Shown here: positions 16,430-24,525 of the stretch, one piece after another
Position numbering within the stretch: position 1 is the stretch's first letter
How the letters are laid out: every line of letters starts with the position of its first letter
Assembly (NCBI RefSeq): GCF_000719265.1
Contig: NZ_JOFL01000006.1
Span: forward strand, 496,001 to 560,000
Direction: 5' to 3'
Length of the DNA: 64,000 nucleotides
From: Streptomyces roseoverticillatus
GTDB taxonomy: Bacteria > Actinomycetota > Actinomycetes > Streptomycetales > Streptomycetaceae
Program-made: the position numbers and the translations under genes
Notes under the pieces: model-generated
What the model saw: the letters and a program-made list of their open reading frames with translations, nothing else
What the model was told of the DNA's origin: nothing
The model's database searches: none

Positions 16430-17599
16430 ATGAGACTGCTGAGCGAACACACCGTCCTGCCCGGGGAGCGGTGGGTCTACTCCGCCGGATGCAACGCCGG
16501 CCCCGCACTGACGGACACCGGCCGGATCGACACCGAACTCGACGACCTGCGCCGTCTCGCCGCAGCCGGCGCCCGGGTCGCGCTCCTCAGCCACCAGGGC
16601 AGCGCCAAGGACGGCACGGCCCGGCACCTGGAATACCTGGCCGACTACCTCGGCAAACGCCTTGGCCAAAAGGTCCGCTACTTCCCCGAGTGCGCCACGG
16701 ACCCGGCCCGGCGCCGTGCGGCGGAGCTGCGCGACGGGGACATCGTCCTGTTCGGCAACGTCCGGTTGGACGCGCGTGAAGAAGACGGTGACCGGGAACT
16801 GGCCGCCGCGCTCGCCCGCCTGGGCGACCGGGTGGCGATCGGCGGATTCTCCAAGGCGCACCGGCGCCATGCCTCCAACGTCGGCATCCTCGGCTTCCTG
16901 CCGGGCTACGCGGCCGCGAGCCTCGTCCGCGAGACGGAGCTGCTGCGGCCGTGGCGGGCCGGCAGCGGTGCGGCGGCCGGTTCCGTGGCCGTGCTGGGCG
17001 GCGTCAAGCCGGAGAAGACGACGGTGGGGCTGGAGAGCCTCACCCGTACGTACGACCTCGTCATCCCCGGCGGCGCGGTGCTCAACACGATCCTGGCGGT
17101 GATCGGCTACGCCGTCGGGGACTCGGAGCTCGGCGCCGACCCGGAGCGCTGCGCCGCGGTGACGCGCGCCGTGCTCGCTCGCTCCAACCGGGCCCGGATC
17201 CACCTGCCCCGCACGGTCGTGATCGCCGGCCCCGCGGGCGCCACCCGTGCCGTCCCCGTCGAGAACGGTGTGCCCGACGGCTGGGCCGTCGTCGACTTCC
17301 ACCTGGAGCAGTGGGCGGTGGACGCGGTCCGGCAGGCCGGCCGGGTCCTGGTGGCCGGCACCCCCGGCCGGCACACCGAGGGCAACCACCGGGCCGCGGC
17401 CGCGGTGCTGGGCGCCCGCGCGCCGGGCGACCCGGCGACGCTCCTGCTGGGCGGCGACACCGTCGCGGAGCTGCCCTGGGCCGGCCCCCGGTCCACCGGC
17501 GGCGGCTCCGCGCTGCACTACCTCGCCGACGGCACCTGCGCCGTCATCGAGGCGCTCGACGGCAACCGACACAAGGAGAGCAGTGAACATGCGGCTTGA
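16430..17599 (+). CDS. Phosphoglycerate kinase-like acid kinase with altered substrate site
   Basis: 389 residues from this ATG; an in-frame GTG at 16421 overlaps the previous stop and is possible. The PGK fold is clear: VALLSHQGSAK for LLSHLGRPK, VRLDAREEDGD for the LRF..GEEKND region, AHRRHASNVG for AHRAHASTVG, and near the C-terminus LLGGDTVAE and RSTGGGSALHYL. In the N-domain the substrate loop RVDFNVP is replaced by VYSAGCNAGPAL, so the Asp of DFN is lost while the nucleotide side is kept. That is what a kinase for a different but similar acid would show. Phosphonolactate is the C-P isostere of 3-phosphoglycerate, so I infer ATP-dependent formation of its acyl phosphate for the ArgC-like reductase. 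This is unlikely to be glycolytic PGK. Confidence 0.88.
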   Translation: MRLLSEHTVLPGERWVYSAGCNAGPALTDTGRIDTELDDLRRLAAAGARVALLSHQGSAKDGTARHLEYLADYLGKRLGQKVRYFPECATDPARRRAAELRDGDIVLFGNVRLDAREEDGDRELAAALARLGDRVAIGGFSKAHRRHASNVGILGFLPGYAAASLVRETELLRPWRAGSGAAAGSVAVLGGVKPEKTTVGLESLTRTYDLVIPGGAVLNTILAVIGYAVGDSELGADPERCAAVTRAVLARSNRARIHLPRTVVIAGPAGATRAVPVENGVPDGWAVVDFHLEQWAVDAVRQAGRVLVAGTPGRHTEGNHRAAAAVLGARAPGDPATLLLGGDTVAELPWAGPRSTGGGSALHYLADGTCAVIEALDGNRHKESSEHAA

Positions 17600-18716
17600 G
17601 TTGCCGGTACCCACCCAGGTGGTCTTCGGCCGCGGCGCCCTGGACCGCGTCGGCGCGGCGGCGGCACCGTGGGGCGGCCACGCGCTGATCGTGTGCGGGC
17701 GCACCGCCATGCACCGGCACGGCTTCCTGGCCAGGGCGCAGGCATCGCTGCGCGCGGCGGGCCTGACGGTAACGGTCTTCGACAGGATCAGCGCCAACCC
17801 CCGGTCCGACGAGATAGACGAGGCCGTGGCCCTGGCCGGAGCCCGGTCCTGCGACGTCGTGGTCGGCCTCGGCGGCGGCAGCGCCATCGACGCGGCCAAG
17901 GCCGTGGCCGTGGCCGGCCCGTACGACACCGTGCGGGACATCATCGGCGAGACGCTCGCGGTGTCCCCGTCCGCGCTGCCCGTCGTCGCCGTGCCGACCA
18001 CGGCCGGCAGCGGCTCGGAGGTGACCAAAGGCGCCATCGTCACCGACGTGATCCGGGGCTTCAAGTCCGGTATCCGCGGCGACGACGTCTTCCCCAAAGT
18101 CGCCGTCGTGGACCCCGACCTCACCGCGCCGCTACCGGTACCGATCGCCGTCGAGACCGCGTTCGACGCGCTCGCCCACGTCATCGAGGGCTATGTGGCG
18201 GCCCGCGCCACCGAGGAGAGCCGGGCCCACGCGCGGCGCGCGATCGTCCTGATCCGTGACCACCTGCCCCTGGTCGCCGCCGGGGACACCGGCCACGGAA
18301 CCCGGGAGGCGATGGCCCTCGCCGCGCTCCTCGGCGGTGTCAACGTGGCCTGTGCCAGCACCTGCCTGCCGCACCGCCTCCAGCAGGCGATGGGCGCGGT
18401 CCGGCGGATCGAGGTGCCCCACGGCAGAGGCCTGGCCCTGCTCTACCCCGCCTGGCTGCGCGCGGCCCACCCCCACGCCACGGACGGCTTCGCCGACATC
18501 GCCGACGCCCTGGGCCACGACGACGTCCACCAGGCCGTCGCCGCCGTGCTGGACACGGCGGGGCTGGCGAGCGGGCTGACGGACTGGGGGTTCACCGCGC
18601 ACGACATCGACGCCTTCGTCGACGGGATCAGCGGAAACCTCGACAACGACCCCACCCCTGCCGTCGACACCGACCTGATCCGGCACATCTACACGGATTC
18701 CCTCGGTACGCCCTGA
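17589..18716 (+). CDS. Iron-containing alcohol dehydrogenase
   Basis: 375 residues. The ATG at 17589 lies ten bases after AAGGAG (17573-17578); an in-frame GTG at 17583 is closer to it and equally possible. The N-terminus PTQVVFGRGAL, the NAD motif GLGGGSAIDAAKA and the PTTAGSGSEVT loop are typical. Metal ligands lie in AFDALAHVIEGY, LPHRLQQAMGA and VPHGRGLALLYP. In phosphonate pathways this family reduces phosphonoacetaldehyde and similar aldehydes. Here the expected substrate is phosphonolactaldehyde, giving 2,3-dihydroxypropylphosphonate. It is the last gene of the co-directional cluster and overlaps its predecessor by 11 bases. No clear terminator follows in the 36 bases before the convergent gene. 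Confidence 0.88.
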   Translation: MRLELPVPTQVVFGRGALDRVGAAAAPWGGHALIVCGRTAMHRHGFLARAQASLRAAGLTVTVFDRISANPRSDEIDEAVALAGARSCDVVVGLGGGSAIDAAKAVAVAGPYDTVRDIIGETLAVSPSALPVVAVPTTAGSGSEVTKGAIVTDVIRGFKSGIRGDDVFPKVAVVDPDLTAPLPVPIAVETAFDALAHVIEGYVAARATEESRAHARRAIVLIRDHLPLVAAGDTGHGTREAMALAALLGGVNVACASTCLPHRLQQAMGAVRRIEVPHGRGLALLYPAWLRAAHPHATDGFADIADALGHDDVHQAVAAVLDTAGLASGLTDWGFTAHDIDAFVDGISGNLDNDPTPAVDTDLIRHIYTDSLGTP

Positions 18717-18752
18717 ACGCTCCGAAGGGCCGACGCATCAGTGCAGTGCCTG

Positions 18753-19502
18753 TCAGCTGCCCGGGCGCCGAGGTCCGGATCCGGGGCGAGGGCTCCGGAT
18801 GGTGTCGTCGGGGATCGCGTCGGCGGGAACGTCGCAGATCAGGTAGGGGATGCGCCGTTCGCAGGGGCCGCAGGAGTGAGCCGTCCAGGAGCAGATCTCG
18901 CCCTGGCCGCGCCACGGCTCGCTGTCCTTCTTCGGGTCCTTCGGGACGTAGTCCCGGCCCTTGTAGTACTCCTCAGCGATGAGCACTTCGGCTACCGGTC
19001 CCCAGGGATCGGAGCGAGGGATTGCCTGGGAGAGTCCGAGCAGGAGTCTCATGGCCGCGCACGGACTGGTGACACCTTTTATCGATTCGGGGAAATTGAC
19101 CCTGTCACCCCGGATGTTCTGCCAGTTCTTGCGGCCGTTGGGCACGGTGGGGTACACGAACTTCCAGCCGCTGACGTTCTTCAGGTGTTCGGCCGTAATC
19201 CATGGAGCGTCTTCGCGTCCGCTGCACGAGACGAGACGGTACTTACGTCCGCGTATGGTCGCCTGGATCACTCCGATCATGAACGCATTGGTCCTGATGC
19301 GCTCCGAAGTGTCCGTGCGGAGTGCCGTTTTTATCAGCCCGAGGACCCTTCTCAGCTCCTCGCTCTCGGTGATCTCCGGTACCCCATGACCCTTGTTTCG
19401 CAACTTTCCGCAGCGCGGGCAGGTACCTATCCTGCTGCCGCCGTGCAGAAGGTTGTTGGTGCGGTCCGGGGCCTTGGGCCTTCTGGGTTTCGTGTCGGGC
19501 AT
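18753..19502 (-). CDS. Cys-rich hypothetical protein with N-terminal zinc-knuckle motif
   Basis: 249 residues. Near the N-terminus is CPRCGKLRNKGHG after a basic Pro-rich leader; near the C-terminus is a Cys cluster, CSWTAHSCGPCERRIPYLIC. Both could bind zinc. The middle has Trp-rich, mixed segments with no family I recognise. The gene is convergent with the phosphonate operon and divergent from locus A. Its base composition is slightly less GC-extreme than the flanks, which may hint at transfer. The C-terminal CxxC recalls deaminase zinc sites, but no HAE/CAE motif was found, so I do not assign that. Function unknown. Confidence 0.6.
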   Translation of the reverse strand: MPDTKPRRPKAPDRTNNLLHGGSRIGTCPRCGKLRNKGHGVPEITESEELRRVLGLIKTALRTDTSERIRTNAFMIGVIQATIRGRKYRLVSCSGREDAPWITAEHLKNVSGWKFVYPTVPNGRKNWQNIRGDRVNFPESIKGVTSPCAAMRLLLGLSQAIPRSDPWGPVAEVLIAEEYYKGRDYVPKDPKKDSEPWRGQGEICSWTAHSCGPCERRIPYLICDVPADAIPDDTIRSPRPGSGPRRPGS

Positions 19503-19830
19503 GCGCCTCGTCCTGGAATCGTCGACTGGTCCGGCAGGGTGGCACGGTACGCTCGCGCGGGACGGCGTCGGCTTTTTTCGGACGGCCGGAGCATGTCGCC
19601 ATGAGCATGTTTTCAGACTGTCATGGCCGCGAGGAAGCGCAGGTCATGGCCGGTTCCCGCCGGGGTGCTGCTACAAGATGCGCGACATCACGACAAAACG
19701 GTCGGCAGGGGGCTGGCTCAATAATTGCCGACCATGATCCAGATGTTGCTACCGTCCCGCCGGATTTGTGTTTCGACACCCATGACGGCCCGTGCCCAGC
19801 GCGGCCAGAACGGTCGGGAGGGAATGCGTT
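19503..19830. promoter_or_regulatory. Divergent intergenic region before locus A
   Basis: These 328 bases separate a minus-strand gene from the plus-strand DUF6603 gene and must hold both promoters. Composition is locally less GC-rich, with a TTTTTT run near 19575 and AT-richer patches near 19605 and 19720. Short reading frames here look noncoding. GGGAGGGA at 19816-19823 is the ribosome-binding site for the GTG at 19831. I could not fix a -35/-10 pair or an operator. Confidence 0.4.
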
Positions 19831-22800
19831 GTGGCAATGACCGTCGGCGAGCTCAAGGAATGGCTCACCGGACTCGCCCCGAAGTCGGGGCTGACTCTTC
19901 CGGATGGCCTCCCCGAAGAGATGGGGGACCTCAAGTATGCTGTCAATCCCGACGCTCTTGAGAAGTGGTTCACCGTGGGCGCCGAGCTCACGGACATCGA
20001 TGCGGATCCCGCGAATCTGAGGCTCAGCGGAACCATCTCAACGGATACCCCCAGGGTTTCGCTGTGGTTCTTCGCCGAGGTCGACAATCCTGGTGACGGG
20101 GACGAAGTCACCGGCGTTCAGATCGCTCTCTCCCTGAGCGGGAATTCTGTCCTCGGGGCGTTCGCCGACCTCGGTCTGCGGGACCTCATGCTGGTCTACG
20201 AGATCCGCATGCTCGACGGCGCGGCCGCCCGCAGGGTCTTCGCTCAGGCGGACATCGAGTTATCCGGCGAGGAAGCGCTCACCCTTACCTGCGCGCTCGA
20301 TTTCGAAGCCGACCGCACGAGCTACGAGTTCATGATCGAGCCCGAGGACGGCAAGGAGTTTCACGTCGCCGATGCGTTCTTCGGGCTGTTCGGCGTCGCG
20401 CCGCCGCCCGTGCTCAAGGGCATCGGGCTCGAGCGCCTGGTGCTGGGGTACGACCGGGGCGAGAGCCCGGGGTTCCGGGTCGAGGCGGACGCCGCGTTCC
20501 CGTTGGGGGACGTCACCGCGGACTTCGGCGTCCGGGCCGCTCTGACCAAGCGGACGGGCGAGGGAGCGGTCGGCTACGACCAGCAGTACGAGGCCCACCT
20601 CTCGCTGACCCTGCCCGCCCCCGAGGGCACCGACCCCCGTGTCCTGACCTTCACCGTCGAGGACGCGCAGCACGCGGACTTCTCCGCCGGCTGCAAGGAC
20701 ACCAAGGGCGTCACCCTCGCCGACCTGGCCGCCCTGCTGGGCGTGACGGATGACACGGCCGCCGATGTCCTGGCCCGGCTGGGGAGCGTCGGCAAGCTCA
20801 CCTTCGGCTACTCCGCTGCCCGCAAGGCCATCGTGCTCGCCGCCGAAGGCGACCAGGACAACGGCGGCGGCTCGCTGGCTGTGGTGTCGGATCAGCCGGT
20901 CGCCACCGAGGCGCGGGCCTGGGTGGTGCGCGTCGGCCTCGGGCTGAACGCCATGCTGTCCCAAGTGCCCTTGCTGCAGGGACAGACACCCGACGGGCAG
21001 GACGCCGGCCTACGCGGGCTGGGGGTGCTGATCGCCTCCCAGGACCTGGACGCCGACCGGGTCGGCGAGCTGAACAAGGCCCTGTCCGAGAGCGGCGGGA
21101 CGCTGCCCGCCCTGCCCGTCGACGGGCAGGCACAGGGCCGGACCAAGGTCCTGGCCAAGGGCCTGGCCTTGCTCGTCGACCTGCAACTGCCGGGCCACTC
21201 CACGACCACCTCGCTCGTCGTGCGCGGCGGCGCGAGCACCAAGGCCCCTCCCGCACCCGCGCTCTCCCCCTCCCCGCAGTCGCCCCGGCTGATCCGCGAG
21301 GACGGCAGCCCCGTCGCCGCCGAGCCCGCCCCGGCCACCGGCCTGCCCCTGGTCGCCTGGGCCGACGTGCAGCGCTCCGTCGGTCCCCTGCGCCTGCGCC
21401 GGGTCGGCGCGGGCTTCGCGGGCGACACCGTCTGGGTGCTCTTCGACGCCTCCCTCGGCATGGCCGGGCTCGAACTCGGCGTCGAGGGGCTCGGCGTGGG
21501 CATTTCGCTCAAGACCGGAGATCTGCACGTCCGGCTCGACGGTCTCAGCGTCGCCTACTCCCGACCGCCGCTCGCGATCAAGGGCGCGCTGGTCAACCGG
21601 ACCGACGACCCGGACTACGCCCCCCTGGTCGAGGGCGTGCTGGCCGTCTCCGCCGAGAAGTTCGGGCTGACCGCGCTCGGTGCGTACGCGCGTAAGGCGA
21701 AGAGCTCCGACGAGCCGTCGATGTTCCTGTTCGGCAAGCTGACCGGCGAGTTCGGCGGCCCGCCGCCGGTCCAGATCACCGAGATCATGGCCGGATTCGG
21801 CTTCAACACCGATCTGCGGCTCCCCGAGGGCGACGAGGTCCTGAAGTTCCCGTTCCTCAAGGACATGACCGCCCCCGAGCCGGACGCGGACGCCGACCCC
21901 ATGACCGTCCTCGAGACGCTCATGGGCAGCGGCGCCGACGCCTGGGTGCGGCCGGCGACGGGGCAGATGTGGTTCGCGGCCGGGCTGGGCTTCAAGGTCT
22001 TCGAGTTCCTGGAGGGGCAGGCTCTGCTCGTCCTGGAGGTCGGCGACGACTTCGCCGTCGCCGTTCTGGGCACGGCGGAGGCGCGCTTCCCCAAGGACGT
22101 GGGCCTGAAGGCGTACGCGCGGGCGCGGCTGGGGATCTCCGCCAAGTACCGGGAGAGCGAACGCACCCTGAAGATCGCGGCGCAGCTCGCGCCGGGCTCG
22201 TTCCTCATCGACGAGGCGTGCGTCCTGACCGGCGGCTTCGCGCTGTACACGTGGTTCGACGACGCGCACGCGGGCGACTTCGTCCTCACGCTCGGCGGCT
22301 ACCACCCCGACTTCCCCGTGCCGGCGCACTATCCGCAGGTGCCCAGGCTGGGCTTCAACTGGCCGGTCACCTCCGAGCTGACGATCAGCGGCGGTTCGTA
22401 CTTCGCCCTCACCCCGGGCGCCGTCATGGCCGGTGGCGCGCTGGACGTGAACTACCGTTCCGGCGACCTGCACGCCTGGCTGAAGGCCGGTGCCAACATG
22501 CTCATCGAGTGGGCCCCGTTCCGCTTCGATGCCGGCATCGACGTGAGCATCGGGGTGAGCTTCGTCCTCGATCTGTGGCTGGTGCGCGAGACGATCAGCG
22601 TTGAGGTCGGCGCGTCACTGCGGCTGTGGGGGCCGCCGACGGCCGGCGAGGTCACGGTCCACCTGTGGTTCATCTCCTTCACCATCGCCTTCGGCGACGG
22701 CAGCGCGAAGGACGGCCGCGCGGCCACCTGGGCCGAGGTGATTCAGCAACTGCCGGCGGCGGACCCCGTCCGGCTGACGCCCATGGACGGCCTGTCCCCG

Positions 22801-24525
22801 GCACGCGCCAAGGACGCGCAGGGCAACGAGCTGTGGGTAGTGGGACCCGGCGCCTTCTCCTTCGCCGTCCGCACGGCCGTCCCCGTCTCCGAGCTGCGGC
22901 TCGGTGCGGGCAACGACCCTAAGACGGTCACCGGCCACAAGGTTGACATCCGGCCCCGGCGCGAGGACGGCAAGGGCCTGGACTCGGTCCTCACCGTCAC
23001 CCTGGCCAAGGACAAGGGCCCGGACCAGCCCGATCTGGGCACCTGGCCGGTCACGGAGAACCGGGCGAGCCTGCCCGCCGCGCTGTGGGGCCCGTACGAG
23101 GGCGAGCTCTCGGCCGGCGCCAAGCAGCGGGTGGACGACCAGCTCATGGGCGTCGACCTGCGGTTGCCGCCGCCCGCCGAGGGCGACACACCGGGACCCG
23201 TCAAGGCCGGGGTGCTGGCGCACGACGACCGCAGGCCGGACGGGACGCTGCCCCTGCACCCGCCGGCGCGGGTCCGGCGGACCATCGCAGCCGAGCTGTT
23301 CACGGAAACGCCCCGTGACGTCGCCGACATGGGCGGTGCCACCCGCGCCACGACCGGGACGCTGATCGACCAGTCCCGCGACCGGCTGTTCGCGGCGATG
23401 GGCTACCTGGGCGTCAGCCCGGGCACCAACGGCAGGCTCACCGCCGGCGACACCCTGGTGGCGGGCGACGTCACGGCGAAGATCGCCGATACGGTCCCGG
23501 GCGAGCCGACCGTCAGCGAACGGCTGTACGTGCTGGGCGCCGGGCGGACCGTCACCCCGGTCGACGCCCAGGGGCTGACCGCGTACCCGGCCTTCACCCT
23601 GCAGCGCCAGGGTCCCACGCACCTGGCCGTCAGCCCCGACGGCAGCCGGCTGTGCGTGGTCGGTGCCGAGGAACGGGCCGACGCCTTCGACACCACGGCC
23701 GACCAGCCCGACAAGGCGGTCGCCCTGGACACGAGTTCCGTCTGGCTGGCGCAGAACGCGCGCGGGGCGTCGTTCTCGCCTGACAGCAAGTGGGCCTACG
23801 TCACCTACCCGCAACCGAACCAGATGGTGATCCTCGACCTGCGGGGCGACGTGCCCAAGAGGGTCCGCGAATACGGCACGGTGACGAAGGACTGGCAGCA
23901 GGCCATCCCCGCTGACGTGATCCCCGCCCTCCCGTGGGACGAGCAGCACCAGCTGGTGTACATCGCCCTCCCCGACAACGGCACCGTCGTTCGGGTCGAC
24001 GTCTCGAACCTGGTGAACCCCACCGCGCGGGACTGGCTGCCCGCCGGCCCGTCCCCCACCCGCCTGGCCGCCGACCCCAACGGCCGCTGGCTCTACGCGC
24101 TCAACGCGGGCAGGTCCACCGTCACCGTCGTCGACGTCGCCTCCGCCACCCCCGGTGTGGTCACGACGCTGCGCACCGGCACCGACCCGAGTGCCCTGGC
24201 CGCGTCGTCCGACGGCACCCGGCTGTACGTGACGAGCGCCGTCACGGGCACGGTCTCGGTGTTCGACACCTCGGGTGACACGCCGGTGGAGGCGGGCGAG
24301 CCCGTGTGGGTCGGCCCGCAGCCCGTCGCGCTCGCCGTGTCCACCGCCGGTGACCGGCTCTACGTCGCCCTGGCGAAGGACCAGGAGCTCCGGGTCGTCG
24401 ACGCGGCCGCGAACCCGCCCGCCCTGCTGCCCGGCACCGTCAAGCTCGACGGCGCCCCGCTGGCACTGGCCGTCACCCTCCCTGCCGCCGACAACTCACG
24501 AACCAAGGAAGGCGGTGCGGCGTGA
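19831..24525 (+). CDS. Giant DUF6603 protein: N-module, DUF6603 core, C-terminal beta-propeller (locus A)
   Basis: 1564 residues; GTG start after GGGAGGGA (an ATG at 19837 is the alternative). Three parts are visible. Residues 1 to about 370 are a beta-rich module containing GIGLERLVLGYDRG and GVTLADLAALLGV. Residues about 500-1010 form the DUF6603 core with LRLRRVGAGF, GDFVLTLGGYHPDFP and YFALTPGAVMAGG. Residues about 1230-1560 are YVTN/NHL-like propeller blades such as LAVSPDGSRLCVVG, SDGTRLYVTSAVTG and STAGDRLYVALAKD. No signal peptide or transmembrane segment is obvious. In locus B the same three parts are separate genes (40683-41363, 51219-53813, 41389-42582). DUF6603 has no known function. 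It heads a four-gene run, with the next gene overlapping by 4 bases. Confidence 0.88.
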   Translation: MAMTVGELKEWLTGLAPKSGLTLPDGLPEEMGDLKYAVNPDALEKWFTVGAELTDIDADPANLRLSGTISTDTPRVSLWFFAEVDNPGDGDEVTGVQIALSLSGNSVLGAFADLGLRDLMLVYEIRMLDGAAARRVFAQADIELSGEEALTLTCALDFEADRTSYEFMIEPEDGKEFHVADAFFGLFGVAPPPVLKGIGLERLVLGYDRGESPGFRVEADAAFPLGDVTADFGVRAALTKRTGEGAVGYDQQYEAHLSLTLPAPEGTDPRVLTFTVEDAQHADFSAGCKDTKGVTLADLAALLGVTDDTAADVLARLGSVGKLTFGYSAARKAIVLAAEGDQDNGGGSLAVVSDQPVATEARAWVVRVGLGLNAMLSQVPLLQGQTPDGQDAGLRGLGVLIASQDLDADRVGELNKALSESGGTLPALPVDGQAQGRTKVLAKGLALLVDLQLPGHSTTTSLVVRGGASTKAPPAPALSPSPQSPRLIREDGSPVAAEPAPATGLPLVAWADVQRSVGPLRLRRVGAGFAGDTVWVLFDASLGMAGLELGVEGLGVGISLKTGDLHVRLDGLSVAYSRPPLAIKGALVNRTDDPDYAPLVEGVLAVSAEKFGLTALGAYARKAKSSDEPSMFLFGKLTGEFGGPPPVQITEIMAGFGFNTDLRLPEGDEVLKFPFLKDMTAPEPDADADPMTVLETLMGSGADAWVRPATGQMWFAAGLGFKVFEFLEGQALLVLEVGDDFAVAVLGTAEARFPKDVGLKAYARARLGISAKYRESERTLKIAAQLAPGSFLIDEACVLTGGFALYTWFDDAHAGDFVLTLGGYHPDFPVPAHYPQVPRLGFNWPVTSELTISGGSYFALTPGAVMAGGALDVNYRSGDLHAWLKAGANMLIEWAPFRFDAGIDVSIGVSFVLDLWLVRETISVEVGASLRLWGPPTAGEVTVHLWFISFTIAFGDGSAKDGRAATWAEVIQQLPAADPVRLTPMDGLSPARAKDAQGNELWVVGPGAFSFAVRTAVPVSELRLGAGNDPKTVTGHKVDIRPRREDGKGLDSVLTVTLAKDKGPDQPDLGTWPVTENRASLPAALWGPYEGELSAGAKQRVDDQLMGVDLRLPPPAEGDTPGPVKAGVLAHDDRRPDGTLPLHPPARVRRTIAAELFTETPRDVADMGGATRATTGTLIDQSRDRLFAAMGYLGVSPGTNGRLTAGDTLVAGDVTAKIADTVPGEPTVSERLYVLGAGRTVTPVDAQGLTAYPAFTLQRQGPTHLAVSPDGSRLCVVGAEERADAFDTTADQPDKAVALDTSSVWLAQNARGASFSPDSKWAYVTYPQPNQMVILDLRGDVPKRVREYGTVTKDWQQAIPADVIPALPWDEQHQLVYIALPDNGTVVRVDVSNLVNPTARDWLPAGPSPTRLAADPNGRWLYALNAGRSTVTVVDVASATPGVVTTLRTGTDPSALAASSDGTRLYVTSAVTGTVSVFDTSGDTPVEAGEPVWVGPQPVALAVSTAGDRLYVALAKDQELRVVDAAANPPALLPGTVKLDGAPLALAVTLPAADNSRTKEGGAA

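Noticed and set aside
18753-19502. Deaminase-type toxin
   Set aside because: The CxxC-like cluster alone is not enough; the HAE or CAE partner motif was not found.
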